NCBI GenBank assembly: GCA_029961685.1
Contig: JARWKL010000006.1
Location: forward strand, 13,150,748-13,214,747
Origin: Aristolochia californica
Taxonomy: Eukaryota; Streptophyta; Magnoliopsida; Piperales; Aristolochiaceae
Length of the DNA stretch: 64,000 nt
Reading direction: 5' to 3'
Shown: positions 30,434 to 41,088 of the stretch, in pieces
Layout of the letters: the number at the start of each line of letters is the position of its first letter
How positions within the stretch are numbered: position 1 is the first letter of the stretch
Position numbers and translations under genes: made by a program
Notes under the pieces: generated by a model
Seen by the model: the letters and a program-made list of their open reading frames with translations, nothing else
Told to the model about the DNA's origin: nothing
Databases searched by the model: none

Positions 30434-31798
30434 TTTTCTGATGATTGCTAAACCTAATATATAAAAAACTAAAAGAGCTTACAATGCATAAAAATCACAG
30501 ATAATTTTGGGAATTTTCTCTCTTAGCATTTAGGCATTTCCATTTTGGATGCTCAATTTTTTTTCAAATCCAAACTTGTGTTTTCACTCTCCCATTTTTC
30601 TCGTAAACAAAAAGATAAGGCAAATAGATCACAAGAAAATGAAATTTTAAGAGATTATGTTTGCAAAAAATTAAAAACTAAAATAAATGTAAGTGAAGAA
30701 AATTATTTCAAGCACTAAAAGTGAACACTAAAGTTTTGTTATCCATGTTTGGGAAATTCAACTATTACAACCCCTAATAGCATGGTGGAATTTTATAAGA
30801 AAGAGATTTCTAATTGATCCCTAAATGTTTTTAATATGGATATGGATGCCTGAAACATGTTAAAGATGCAAATGACCTAATGGTCCCAAAATTTCAAGGA
30901 GTAGAAAAAATTAAATTCTCAAGTTAACGTGTGGTTGGATATTTACCTAAGTCAAACAGCCCACTTTTTGCCTATTTTACAAAATGCGGACCTAACAATC
31001 ATAGATCATCGTAAATGTTTAGATTGATTAATGATGTGTAATGGCTATAATTTTTATTAGAAATGACTTATGGCTTGGAAGTCAACACTCAGTTAGAAAT
31101 GTCTCACCCCCCCTCCTCCCCCCTTTTCGGTGATTGCATAACCTTATATAGAAAAAACTAAAAGATTTTACCATCCGTAAAAATCACATATACTTTTTGG
31201 AATTATTTCTTTCAGCATTTGCGCATTTCCATTTTTATGTTCAATTGTTTTTTCTAATCCAAACTTTAGATTTCACTCTTCCATTTTTCTCGTAAACAAA
31301 AAAATAAGGCAAATAGATCACAACAAAATGAAAATTTTAGAGTTTATGTATGCAAAAAATTGAAAACTATAATAAATGTAAAAGAAGAAAGTTATTTCAT
31401 GCACTAAAAATGAACACCAAACTTTTTTTATCCATCTTCGGAAAATTCTACTAGTGCAACCCCTAATAACTTGGTGGAATTTTATAAGAAAGAGATTTCT
31501 AATTGATGCTAACATGTTTTAAATATGGATATGCATGCCTAAAACATGTTGAAGATGCAAATGACCTAATGATCCAAAAATTTCAAGGAGTAGAAAAAAT
31601 TAAATTCTCAAGTTAACGTGTGGTGGGATATTTACCAGAGCCAAACAACCTACTTTTTGCCAATTTTAAAAAAACGGACATAAAAATCATTGATCATTTT
31701 AAATGCTTTGATTAATGATGTGTAACGGGTATAATTTTTGTTAGAAATGACTTAGGGTTTGGGAGTCAACACAAAGATAAAAATGCCTCACCAGAACA

Positions 31799-31823
31799 CC
31801 CCCCCCCCCCCCCCCCCCCCCCC
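31799..31823 (+). repeat. Poly-C tract (25 C)
   Basis: Pure C-run after CACCAGAACA. It is the counterpart of the 30405 tract, four bases shorter. Confidence 0.9.
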
Positions 31824-34800
31824 TTTTCTGATGATTGCTAAACCTAATATATAAAAAACTAAAAGAGCTTACAATGCATAAAAGTCACAGATAATTTTGG
31901 GAATTTTCTCTCTTAGCATTTACGCATTTCCATTTTGGATGTTCAATTTTTTTTCAAATTCAAACTTGAGTTTTCACTCTCCCATTTTTCTCTTAAACAA
32001 AAAGATAAGGCAAATAGATCACAAAAAAATGAAAATTTAAGAGATTATGTATGCAAAAAAATAAAAACTTTAATAAATGTAAGTGAAGAAAATTATTTCA
32101 CGCACTAAAAATTAACACCAAAATTTTGTTATCCATGTTTTGGAAATTTAGCTATTACAACCCCTAATAGCTTGGTGGAATTTTATAAGAAAGAGATTTC
32201 TAATTGATCCTAACTAGTTTTAAATATGGATATGCATGCCTGAAACATGTTAAAGATGCAAATGACCTAATGATCCAAAAATTTCAAGGAGTAAAAAAAA
32301 TTAAATTCTCAAGTTAACTTGCGGTGGGATATTTACCCGAGCCAAACAATCCACTTTTTACCTATTTTAAAAAAAGCCAACCTAACAATCATAGATCATT
32401 GTAGATGTTTTGATTGGTTAATGAAGTGTAACGTCTTTAGAAATGACTTATGGTTTGGGAGTCAACACTCAGTTACAAATGCCTCGACCCAACTTTTTCG
32501 ATGATTGCAAAATCTAATATATAAAAAACTAAAAGAGTTTACATTCCTTAAAAATCTCAGATACTTTTTGGAATTATCTCTCTCAGAATTTGTGCATTTC
32601 TATTTTGGATGTTCAATTTTTTTTCAAATCCATACTTTAGTTTTCACTCACCCATTTTTCTCGTAAACAAAAAGATAAGGAAAATAGATCACAACAAAAT
32701 GATAATTTTAGAGTTTATGTATGTAAAATACTAAAAACTATAATAAATGTAAGTGAAGAAAGTAATTTCAAACACAAAAAATGAACACCAAAGTTTTGAT
32801 ATCCATGTTTGGGAAATTCTAGTAGTACAACCCCTAATAGCTTGGTGGAATTTTATATGAAAGAGATTTCTAATTGATCCTAACATGTTTTAAATATGGA
32901 TATGCATGCCTGAAACATGTTGCAGATGTAAATGACCTAATGATCCAAAATTTCCATTAAGTATAACAAATTAAATTCTCAACTGTACGTGCGGTGGGAT
33001 ATTTACTGAAGCGAAACAACCCTTTTTTTCCTATTTTACAAAAAGTGGGCATAACATTCCTAGATCATTGTAAATGTTTTGATTGATTAATGATGTGTAA
33101 CGATTATAATTTTTGTTAGAAATGACTTATGGTTTGGGAGTCAATACTCAGTTAAACATGCCTCGCCCCCCCTATTCCAATGTTTGCAAAACCTAATATT
33201 TAAAAAACTAACAGTGTTTACAATCCTTAAAAATCACTGATACTTTTTGGAATTATCTCTCTCAGCATTTGTGCAATTCCATTTTGGATGTACAACTTTT
33301 TTTCAAATCCAAACTTGAGTTTTCACTCTCCCATTTTTCACGTAAACAAAAAGGTAAGGCAAGTAGATCACAACAAAATGAAAATTTTAGAGTTTCAGTA
33401 TGCAAAAAATTGAAAACTATAATAAATGTAAGTGAAGAAAATTATTTCACGCACTAAAAATGAACACCAAAGTTTTGTTATCCTTGTTTTGGAAACTCCA
33501 CTAGTAAAACACGTAATAGCTTGGATGACTTTTATAAGGAAGATATTTCTAATTGATCCTAACATGTTTTAAATGTGGATAAGCATGCCTGAAACATGTT
33601 GAAGATGCAAATGACCTAATGATCCAAAAATTTCAAGGAGTAGAAAAAATTATATTTTCAAGTAAACATGCAGTGGGATATTTACCAGAGCCAAACAACC
33701 AACTTTTTGCCTATTTTACGAAAATTGGACCTAACAATCATAGATGTGACTTATTGTTTGGAAGTCAACACTCAGTTAAAAATGCCTCACCCCCCCTATT
33801 CCGGTGATTGCAAAATGTTATATACAAAAAATTAAAAGAGTTTACATTCCTTAAAAATCATAGATACTTTTTGGAATTTTCTCTCTCAGCATTTGTGCAT
33901 TTCTACTTTGGATGTTCAATTTTTTTTCTAATCCAATCGTGAGTTTTCACTCTATCATTTTTCTCATAAATAAAAATATAAGGCAAGATCACAACCAAAT
34001 GAAAATTTTAGAGTTTATGTATGCAAAAAATAGAAAACTACAATAAATGTAAGTGAAGAAAATTATTTTATAGACAAAAAATGAACACCAAAGTTTTGTT
34101 ATCCATGTTTGGTTAATTCCACTAGTACAACCTCTAATAGGTTGGTAGAATTTTTTTAGAAAGAGATTTCCAATTGATCCTAACTTGTTTTAAATATGGA
34201 TATGCATGTCTGAAACATGTATTAATAAATGTAAGAGAAGAAAATTATTTCACGCACTAAAAATGAGCACCAAAGTTTTGTTATCCATGTTTGGAAAATT
34301 CCATTAGTACAACGCCCAATAGCTTAGTGGAATTTTATAAGAAAGAAATTTCTAATTGATCCTAACATGTTTTAAATATGGATATGTATGCCTGAAATAA
34401 GTTGAAGATGCAAATAACATAATGATCCAAAAATTTTGAGTAGAAAAAATTAAATTCTCTAGTTAACGTGTTGTAGGTTATTTACGAGACCCAAACCACC
34501 TACTTTTTGCCTATTTTACAAAAATTGGACCTAACAATCATAGATCATCGTTAATGTTTTTATTGATTAATGATGTGTAACAGCTATAATTTTTTTTTAA
34601 AATGACTTATAGTTTGGGAGTCAACACTCAGTTAAAAATGCCTCCCCCCTTTTTCGATGATTGCAAAACCTAATATCTAAAAATCTAAAAGATTTTACAT
34701 TCCTTAAAAATCACAAATACTTTTTGGAATTATCTCTCTCAGCAGTTGAGCATTTCCACTTTGGATGTTCAATTTTATTTCAAATCCAAACTTGAGTTTT

Positions 34801-35311
34801 CACTCTCCCATTTTTCTCATAAATAAAATGATAAGGCAAATAGATCACAACCAATTGAAATTTTTAGAATTTATGTATGCAAAATTTAAAACTATAATAA
34901 ATGTAAAGGAAGAAAAGTATGTCATGCACTAAAAATGAACACAAAATTTTTGTTATCCAAGTTTGGGAAATTCCACTTTTACAACCCCTAATAGCTTGGT
35001 GGAATTTCATAAGAAAGAAATTTCTAATTGATCTTAACATGTTTTAAATATGGATATGCATGCCTAACACATGTTGAAGATGCAAATGACCTAATGATCC
35101 AAAAATTTCAAGCAGTAGAAAAAGTTAAATTCTCAAATTATCGTGCGGTGGGGACATTTATCACAACCGAACAACCCACTTTTTGTCTATTTTACAAAAA
35201 CTGGACCTAACAATCAAAGATCACTGTAAAATTTTTGATCGATTATTGATGTGTAATGGTGTTAGAAATGACTTATGGTTTTGGAGTCAACACTTAGTTA
35301 AAAATGCATCC

Positions 35312-35312
<1 letters not shown>

Positions 35313-35345
<33 letters not shown>
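35313..35345 (+). repeat. Poly-C tract (33 C)
   Basis: Pure C-run between AAATGCATCCT and TACTTTTTCG. Confidence 0.9.
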
Positions 35346-36027
35346 TACTTTTTCGATGATTGCAAAACCTAATATATAAGAAACTAAAAGAGTTTACACT
35401 CCTTAAAAATCATAGAGAGTTTTTGGAATTATGTCTCTCATCATTTGTGCATTTCCATTTTGGTTGTTCAATTTTTTTTCAAAACCAAACTTGAGTTTTC
35501 ACTCTTGCACTTTTCTCGTAAAAAAAAAGATAAGGCAAATAGATAACAACAAAATAAAAATTTTAGAGTTTTTGTATAAAAAATAATGAAAAATACAATA
35601 AATTTAAGCGAAGAAAATTATTTCACGCACTAAAAATGACACCAAAGTTTTGTTGTCCTTGTTTGGGAACTTCCTCTAGTACAACCCCTTATAGCTTGGT
35701 GGAATTTTATAAGAAATAGATTTCTAATTGATCCTAACATGTTTTAAATATGGATATGCATGCCTAAAACATGTTGAAGATGCAAATGATCCTAATGATC
35801 CAAAAATTTCAAGGAGTAGAAAAAATTAAATTCTCAACTTAACGTGCGGTGGGATATTTAATAGAGCCTAACAACCCACTTTTTGCCTATCTTACGAAAT
35901 GCGGACCTAACAATCATAGATCATCGTTAATGTTTTGATCGATTAATGTAGTGCAACGACTATAATTTTTGTTAGAAATGACTTATGGTTTGGGAGTCAA
36001 CACTCAGTTAAAAATGCTACCCACACA

Positions 36028-36056
<29 letters not shown>
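36028..36056 (+). repeat. Poly-C tract (29 C)
   Basis: Pure C-run after CTACCCACACA. It lies in the adjacent monomer, about 700 bp after the 35313 tract. Confidence 0.9.
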
Positions 36057-36059
<3 letters not shown>

Positions 36060-36949
36060 TTTGCAAATGATTGTAAAACATAACATATAAAAAACTAAAA
36101 CAATTTACGATCCTTAAAAATCACAGATACTTTTTGGAATGATCACTCTCAGCATTTGTGCATATCCATTTTGGATGTTCAATTTTTTTTCAAATCCAAA
36201 CTTGAGTTTTCTCTTTCCAATTTTTCTCGTAAACAAAAAGATAAGGAAAATACAACACAACAAAATGAAAATTTTAGAGTTTATGTATGCAAAAAATTGA
36301 AAAATATAATAAATGCAATTACAGAAAATTATTTCAGCACTAAAAATGAACACCATAGTTTTGTTATCCATGTTTGGGAAATTCCACTAGTACAACCTCT
36401 AATAGCTTGGTGGAATTTTAAAAGAAAGAGATTTCTAATTGATCCTAACATATTTTAAATATGGATATGCATGCCTGAAACATGTTGAAGATGCAAATAA
36501 CCAAATGATCCAAAAATTTCAAAGATTAGAAACAATTAAATTCTCAAGTTAACGTGTGGTGCGATATTTACCAGAGCCAAACAACCCACTTTTTGCCTAT
36601 TTTACAAAAATCAGACCTAACAATCATCGATAATTTTAAATGTTTTGATCGACTAATGATGTGTAATGGCTATAATTTTTGTTAGAAATGACTTATGGTT
36701 TGGGAGTCAACACTTAGTTAAAAATGCCTCGCCGCCCCTTTTTCGTTGATTGCAAAACCTAATATTTAAAAAACTAAAAGAGTTTATGATCCTTAAAAAT
36801 CATAGATACTTTTTGGAATTATCTCTCTCAGCATTTGTGCATTCCCAATTTGTATGTTCAAATTTTTTTCAAATCCAAACTTGAGGTTTCTCTCTCCCAT
36901 TTTTCTCGTAAATAAAAAGATAAGGCAAATTGATCACAACTGTTACAAT

Positions 36950-37129
36950 GTGGGGCCCACCATGTTGCTCGAGCAGGTGGGACCCACCATGAGGATGCAG
37001 GTCATCATGAAGAATCCTAGAGGACTTGGGACACCAAGAATAGTCCTCTCCCACAACAAGATCAAGTAAAGGAATCATGACCCACAAGCTGAGTTGATTT
37101 AGAAGACTTGCATATCAAGTGGGGCCCAC
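36950..37129 (+). promoter_or_regulatory. Three GTGGGNCCCAC palindromes in solo LTR copy 1
   Basis: GTGGGGCCCAC at 36950-36960, GTGGGACCCAC at 36977-36987 and GTGGGGCCCAC at 37119-37129. Each is an inverted repeat containing both GGNCCCAC and GTGGNCCC, the published core motifs of plant class I and class II TCP transcription factors. Three copies in the first 190 bp of an LTR suggest a U3 enhancer. Function is inferred from the motif only. Confidence 0.55.
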
Positions 37130-37236
37130 ATGATCTCACGAGCTGGTATAATTATCAAGGTGCACTGGAGAATCATGAGGGGCTCACTAGGATAAGGCCA
37201 CAAGTTGACTTATCCCTTTATTCATGTGGATAATAA

Positions 37237-37277
37237 AGAACTCCTAGTTCTACTCCAATTAGTCTTCTAGGAGTTCT
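37237..37277. repeat. Perfect 11-bp inverted repeat in solo LTR copy 1
   Basis: AGAACTCCTAG (37237-37247) pairs exactly with CTAGGAGTTCT (37267-37277) around a 19-base loop. The same hairpin is present in the other two LTR copies. Confidence 0.8.
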
Positions 37278-37285
37278 AGTTTGAA

Positions 37286-37395
37286 TAGACTTATTTATAT
37301 TGAGACTTACTTATTTTGAAGAGTTACTTATATGAAGAGTTACTTATATTGAGACTTACTTATATTTAGACTTACTTATATTGAAGAGTTAGAGT
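37286..37395 (+). repeat. Short tandem repeats (GACTTACTTATATTGA type) in solo LTR copy 1
   Basis: Variants of GACTTACTTATATTGA and GAGTTACTTATATTGA are repeated about six times. Copy number differs in LTR copies 2 and 3, which helps explain the length differences (718, 727 and 731 bp). Confidence 0.85.
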
Positions 37396-37452
37396 TAGAA
37401 TGTAATTAGGATTGAATGACAACTTGTATGGGGACTCTACCTCCTCCTCTCC

Positions 37453-37460
37453 TATAAATA
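37453..37460 (+). promoter_or_regulatory. Putative TATA box of the solo LTR
   Basis: TATAAATA lies about 200 bp before the LTR end, followed by AGAGAGGTAG. Copies 2 and 3 have TATAATTA at the same place. Position and sequence suit an LTR promoter on the + strand. No transcript evidence is available here. Confidence 0.5.
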
Positions 37461-37663
37461 GAGAGGTAGTAATTCGGAATTAATCAAGTCACACATGCAA
37501 TCCCGAATTGGTTCTCTCTCTCACCCTCCTTACATTACACAGCTCACCCTTTTCTTTTTTATTTTTTCTCCTCTCTACCGAGAGCTTTCCTCCCCTTTTC
37601 TCATTTTTCTTTGTTATTTCTCTAGTTCGTGAATCATGGAAAAGGGATCCTAAATTCAACAAC

Positions 37664-37870
37664 AAAAAAATGAAGATTTTAGAGTTTATGTATGCAATAA
37701 GTTAAAAACTATAATAAATGTAAGTGAAGAAAATTATTTCACGCACTAAAAATGAACATCAAAGTTTTGTTATCCATGTTTGGGAAATTCCACTAGTACA
37801 ACCCTAATTGCTTGGTGGAATTTTATAAGAAAGAGATTTCTAATCCTAATATGTTTTAATTATGGATATG
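37664..37870 (+). repeat. Satellite fragment between solo LTR 1 and the Athila-like element
   Basis: This is the continuation of the monomer broken by the solo LTR. It carries the variant CTAATCCTAA (TTGA missing), also seen in the 48-57 kb monomers. It ends in GGATATG, where the Athila-like element is inserted. Confidence 0.9.
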
Positions 37871-39204
37871 TGATGTGAAATTTTTATTTCATCGGCTTTT
37901 ATACCTCGCAAGCGTATGAATCGTTCATGTAATCTAGCAGTAAGTGAGGGTGATATGCACAGAGAGGATTGAATTTTGTGTATTCTTCGGTCAACTAGCA
38001 TAACCAAATATGATGAATTAATCTGAACTAAACACTAATTATATCCTAAATTATCAAGCACTAATCTAATTAACTACTTGCACAATAGAAAATGTCAACT
38101 CTGGATTTTATCATGATTCATACCTCTCTGGAACGCCACATAATCACGAATTTGGTTTCTCAATCCTTGCATCTAGCCCCTTTCAGGCGCCTAAAGTTAA
38201 TGGCAGAAATCAGATTAAAATACTAGAATCCAACCTAAATTACAATCCTACCCTAACTAGCTAATTTAATCAAATATTCGGAAAACAAATATTCGATAAA
38301 CATTAATTCTTAAATCAAATTTAATAAACATTCAAAACCTAAGTTTAAACTATAGGAAAATTAAATTAAAAAATGATGGATTACTCCCCTTCTCCTTCCT
38401 CTCGCTTCGGCAGCAAAGGCTCGTTCTCACGGGTGTTGCAATTTCCAAAAATTGATGGCTTCGGGTTGCAAGAGTGAGTGGCTGGAGGTAGAGACGACGC
38501 CGGTGAAGAAGGATAGAAACCCACGGATGGAGGTGGTGCGGCGGACGATGGAATGGAGCCAAAGTCCTCTGACCGGCTCTCTCGAGTCTCAATCAGAGTC
38601 GGAATAGCTCTAGAAATGGTTAGAAATGGGTAATTGAAGCCGGAGGATGGTCGGAATGAAGAATCAGCGTCGGAGGAGCCCTCTCGGGTCACCTCTTGAC
38701 CTGGCGAGCAAAACATTGCAGTGTCGAACTCGCCGCGACGGAGACTCTCTTGAGCTCTCCTCGGGTCTATTCTCGGTTGCAGGACATCGGTGGATGACGG
38801 TGGCGCGGCGAACGACGGCTGGAAATCTTCTCGGGTCTCCCTTCTTTCGGTGTCCCTCCCCCCCCCCCCCCCCCCCCCCTGTGCTCCCACTTCTATTGAT
38901 CAATTTTACCCTAAAAATCCTTCTCTTTCACTAATGGCATTTTTTTAAATATCTCCTTCTCCATCAAAATTCTCTTGAAATTCCATAATTGAATCCATAA
39001 AAATAATTTTAGGAAGAAATAAACCCTAAAAGTAATGATATATAATTCAGGAGAGAAAAATATGCAATATAAGCAGTGATTAATGCCAAATTCAATAAAT
39101 GCACATTTCATTTGAAAAACGATAAATAACCACCTATAACACAATTATAAGGGTTATTTTATTACAATTAACCTAGTTCTCATGTCAGAATCTGGCATCT
39201 ATCA
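37871..39204 (-). repeat. 3' LTR of the Athila-like element (1334 bp)
   Basis: The LTR reads TGATAGATGCC...TTTCACATCA on the minus strand and matches 46634-47931 along its length. It has AT-rich ends and a GC-rich middle (about 38380-38880) containing a 169-codon minus-strand ORF. It differs from the 5' LTR by many substitutions, mostly transitions, and by a 22-base C-run at 38858-38879 where the other LTR has only a short interrupted C-rich stretch. Confidence 0.93.
38858..38879 (+). repeat. Poly-C tract inside the 3' LTR (22 C)
   Basis: Pure C-run following GTGTCCCT. The matching place in the 5' LTR near 47600 reads TTCCTCCCCCCCTCCC, so the expansion happened after insertion or after divergence of the LTRs. 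It is not satellite sequence. Confidence 0.88.
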
Positions 39205-39216
39205 CACCCCCAAACC
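39205..39216 (-). other. Polypurine tract (PPT)
   Basis: Reads GGTTTGGGGGTG on the minus strand and directly abuts the 3' LTR start TGATAG. This is the expected place and composition for the plus-strand primer of reverse transcription. Confidence 0.75.
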
Positions 39217-41088
39217 TAAATCTTTGCTAGTCCCTAGCAAAACAACAACAGAACCAAAATTAAGCCTAAGAAAACAAAATGCCACTTTCGTAGGGAACAC
39301 GATTGCATTTAGCATATGCAACAAGTCGTTAAACCCCTACTTTACGGTAGTGGACGAGTTGTGTCTCGTGAGGGTTTGCATGGAATTTACCCTCAAAATT
39401 CATCTAAATCAACAATATAAAAAGAAAACTGGAGAAAATCTACTCCTCGTTAACATATGACAAACACTTAGTATCATAAAATGTCTGAAAATCATTTGAA
39501 ACCCTGCTCAATTTGAAAACCTGTGTAAAATCTAACACATTATCAATCCAAATACACTCACGAGTACTCCACATGAACCAATGTGACCCATAAACAATTA
39601 CTTCAACAGAACAAAGAGGCAACAGATAACAATAAAATCCTGGTCACATCACAATTAAGAGAAAATAGTAGAGTAAGCCAGTTGCCTAACAATCTCACAA
39701 AAGAAGTATACATATTTCAATCTTGACCTGCAACTTATTTCAACTTACAATTCAACATCAAAGTTAAGGAAACTCATTGCTTCCATATTTAAACCCATTT
39801 TTAGCTATTACCAGCATAATAATTGTTTTTCACTGAATAATTTTGGCATTACCACCATTTTGTATTCTTCCTCTCTGCACATGCATTTATTTTTTAAGTA
39901 ACTGACTATTTCGGTGCATGTCCGTTGGTTTGCCCAAGCTGTTTCTAAGGTTATCTGTCTTTTGCAAGCAAGAGCATTTTCGTTTGCCTTCATACATTAC
40001 TACAAAGAATTTCAATGAGATATAAAAAAGAATAAGATCAAATAGGCATACAAGACTATTCTGACTAACATAGATCAACACTAGATTTACATGTTCTCTT
40101 TTGCAACTAAGTTCCAAGTCTAATGCAATAGTAAGTTATCCCACTGAATTCTCATGGATCACATCAAATGATATCAGATTTCTAATATGCATATTCTACA
40201 CGGTTTTCCACATACTAAGAACCACATTTGAGCAACTTATTTTAACTCTACTAAAGTTAACCACATACTAAGAGGAGTAATTTGAAAACCACGAACAAAA
40301 ATCAAAAGAAAATCATTGCTAAGACATAAAAGAGTTGTTTTCCCTCCCAAACCTAAACCTGACATTGTCATCAATGGGGAAAAGTTAAAACACCAAACAA
40401 ACCAACTAACAATCATTAAAATATCTGATTATACTCCAGTTGACTCACAACTTAGCTGGTTATACTCCAGCAGAGAAAGGGTTAAGCTCCCTCAAGGCTC
40501 CTAAATCCATAGGTGGGACCATATGTGTTTGGTCATCAACAATAATACCGAAGAGTCAATAAAGACCCCCAGGAATGATACATAGTCTCCCTTGAAAAGG
40601 TTTACTCGTATTAGCCATACTCGTAGGTAATTATTTTTAGATGAAGCAACTATCACACATCACACTTTGAAGAAATCTCCTTGTGACTGGCCACTAAAGG
40701 CAGCAGGAATCACGCGCTGAACACAAGTCCTTGAGTTACTCACCATAAGGTTTTCATTCAATACTTCAAGATCGAACTGGTCAATCCCAGATCGGTTGTT
40801 TGAGTACAGAGCTCTCAAACTAGGGACTAAAAGTCTGGTCATCAACTACCGGAACCATTTATGCTCTCAGCCGGCAAGAGAGTACCCCGAGTCCATGACT
40901 GGGCCAGCATCGTCGGGGGACCTCCAATCAATCAAAACCAGAGAACACCAAAGGTTATCCCAATAAGAATGAATAAAACAAAAATCAAACTGTAATGTAC
41001 AAAGGGATAGAAACATGGGGATTGCCCACAATTTGCTAAGTTTATAGTCGTAAGAAAGACTCTAACGCAGTCAAGATGAATGGACATG
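39217..41088 (-). other. Non-coding tail of the Athila-like element (no env ORF visible)
   Basis: About 1.9 kb lie between the end of integrase and the PPT. Frames on both strands are broken into short ORFs (longest about 90 codons), and I recognise no transmembrane or env-like protein. The stretch next to the PPT (CTAGGGACTAGCAAAG on the minus strand) contains a small inverted repeat, CTAG..CTAG. The region could be a decayed or deleted env-like gene or a spacer. Confidence 0.7.

Larger units (their letters stand above)
29040..32300 (+). repeat. Dimeric higher-order repeat, two units of ~1.39 kb plus a partial third
   Basis: Units at about 29040-30433 and 30434-31823 are offset by 1393-1394 bp and share private variants: TTCAACTATTACAACCCC, CATGTTAAAGATGC, TGTGGTTGGATATTTACC, CAGCCCACTTTTTGCC, AGGGTTTGGGAGTCAACACA and AAGATAAAAATGCC. 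A third, partial unit follows to about 32300, sharing AGAGCTTACAATGCATAAA, AATTTTGGGAATTTTCTCTC, GCTATTACAACC and CATGTTAAAGATGC. Expanded C-runs occur at matching places (30405 and 31799). Confidence 0.87.
1..36940 (+). repeat. Satellite array, left arm, ~680-bp monomers (about 54 copies)
   Basis: The same AT-rich unit recurs head to tail. Using the phase marker GATTGCAAAACCTAATA (or close variants), copies start near 509, 1183, 1978, 3045, 3709, 4392, 5065, 5744, 6310, 6979, 7650, 8330, 9060, 9736, 10430, 11090, 11772, 12383, 13067, 14227, 14895 and so on to 36748. Spacing is mostly 660-710 bp, with shorter truncated units. Other constant landmarks are a T-run followed by CAAATCCAAACTTGAG, CAAGTTAACGTGCGGTGGG, GATATGCATGCCTGAAACAT and TTTGGGAGTCAACACTCAG. 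Short ORFs of 60-95 codons recur on both strands but are interrupted differently in each copy and resemble no family I know, so I read the whole stretch as non-coding. The array runs off the left edge of the window. Whether it is centromeric, subtelomeric or interstitial cannot be seen here. Confidence 0.95.
36941..37658 (+). mobile_element. Solo LTR, copy 1 (718 bp), TSD ACAAC
   Basis: The satellite is interrupted by 718 bp of unrelated sequence that begins TGTTACAATG and ends TAAATTCA, so it has the TG...CA ends of an LTR. It is flanked by the exact 5-bp duplication ACAAC (36936-36940 and 37659-37663), which matches the satellite consensus GATCACAACAAAATG at this point. Inside are a TATA-like box (TATAAATA, 37453-37460), a run of short direct repeats (37286-37395), an 11-bp inverted repeat and a CT-rich 3' part. 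No PBS, PPT or coding sequence is present, so it is a solo LTR left by LTR-LTR recombination or a very small non-autonomous element. The TGTTA start would suit a Ty1/copia LTR, but the superfamily cannot be settled without internal sequence. The same LTR at the same monomer position recurs at 49655 and 54370. Confidence 0.85.

Noticed and set aside
36869..37087. 72-codon minus strand ORF repeated at 49583-49801 and 54223-54516
   Set aside because: It spans the satellite/solo-LTR junction and recurs because that junction was duplicated. No domain is visible.
36941..37658. TRIM or MITE instead of a solo LTR
   Set aside because: It has no terminal inverted repeats, so it is not a MITE. It has TG/CA ends and a 5-bp duplication but no second LTR, PBS or PPT as a TRIM would show.
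38350..38934. Several overlapping ORFs on both strands as a possible host gene
   Set aside because: They lie inside the 3' LTR and recur in the 5' LTR, so they belong to the retrotransposon. The minus strand one is kept only as a finding.
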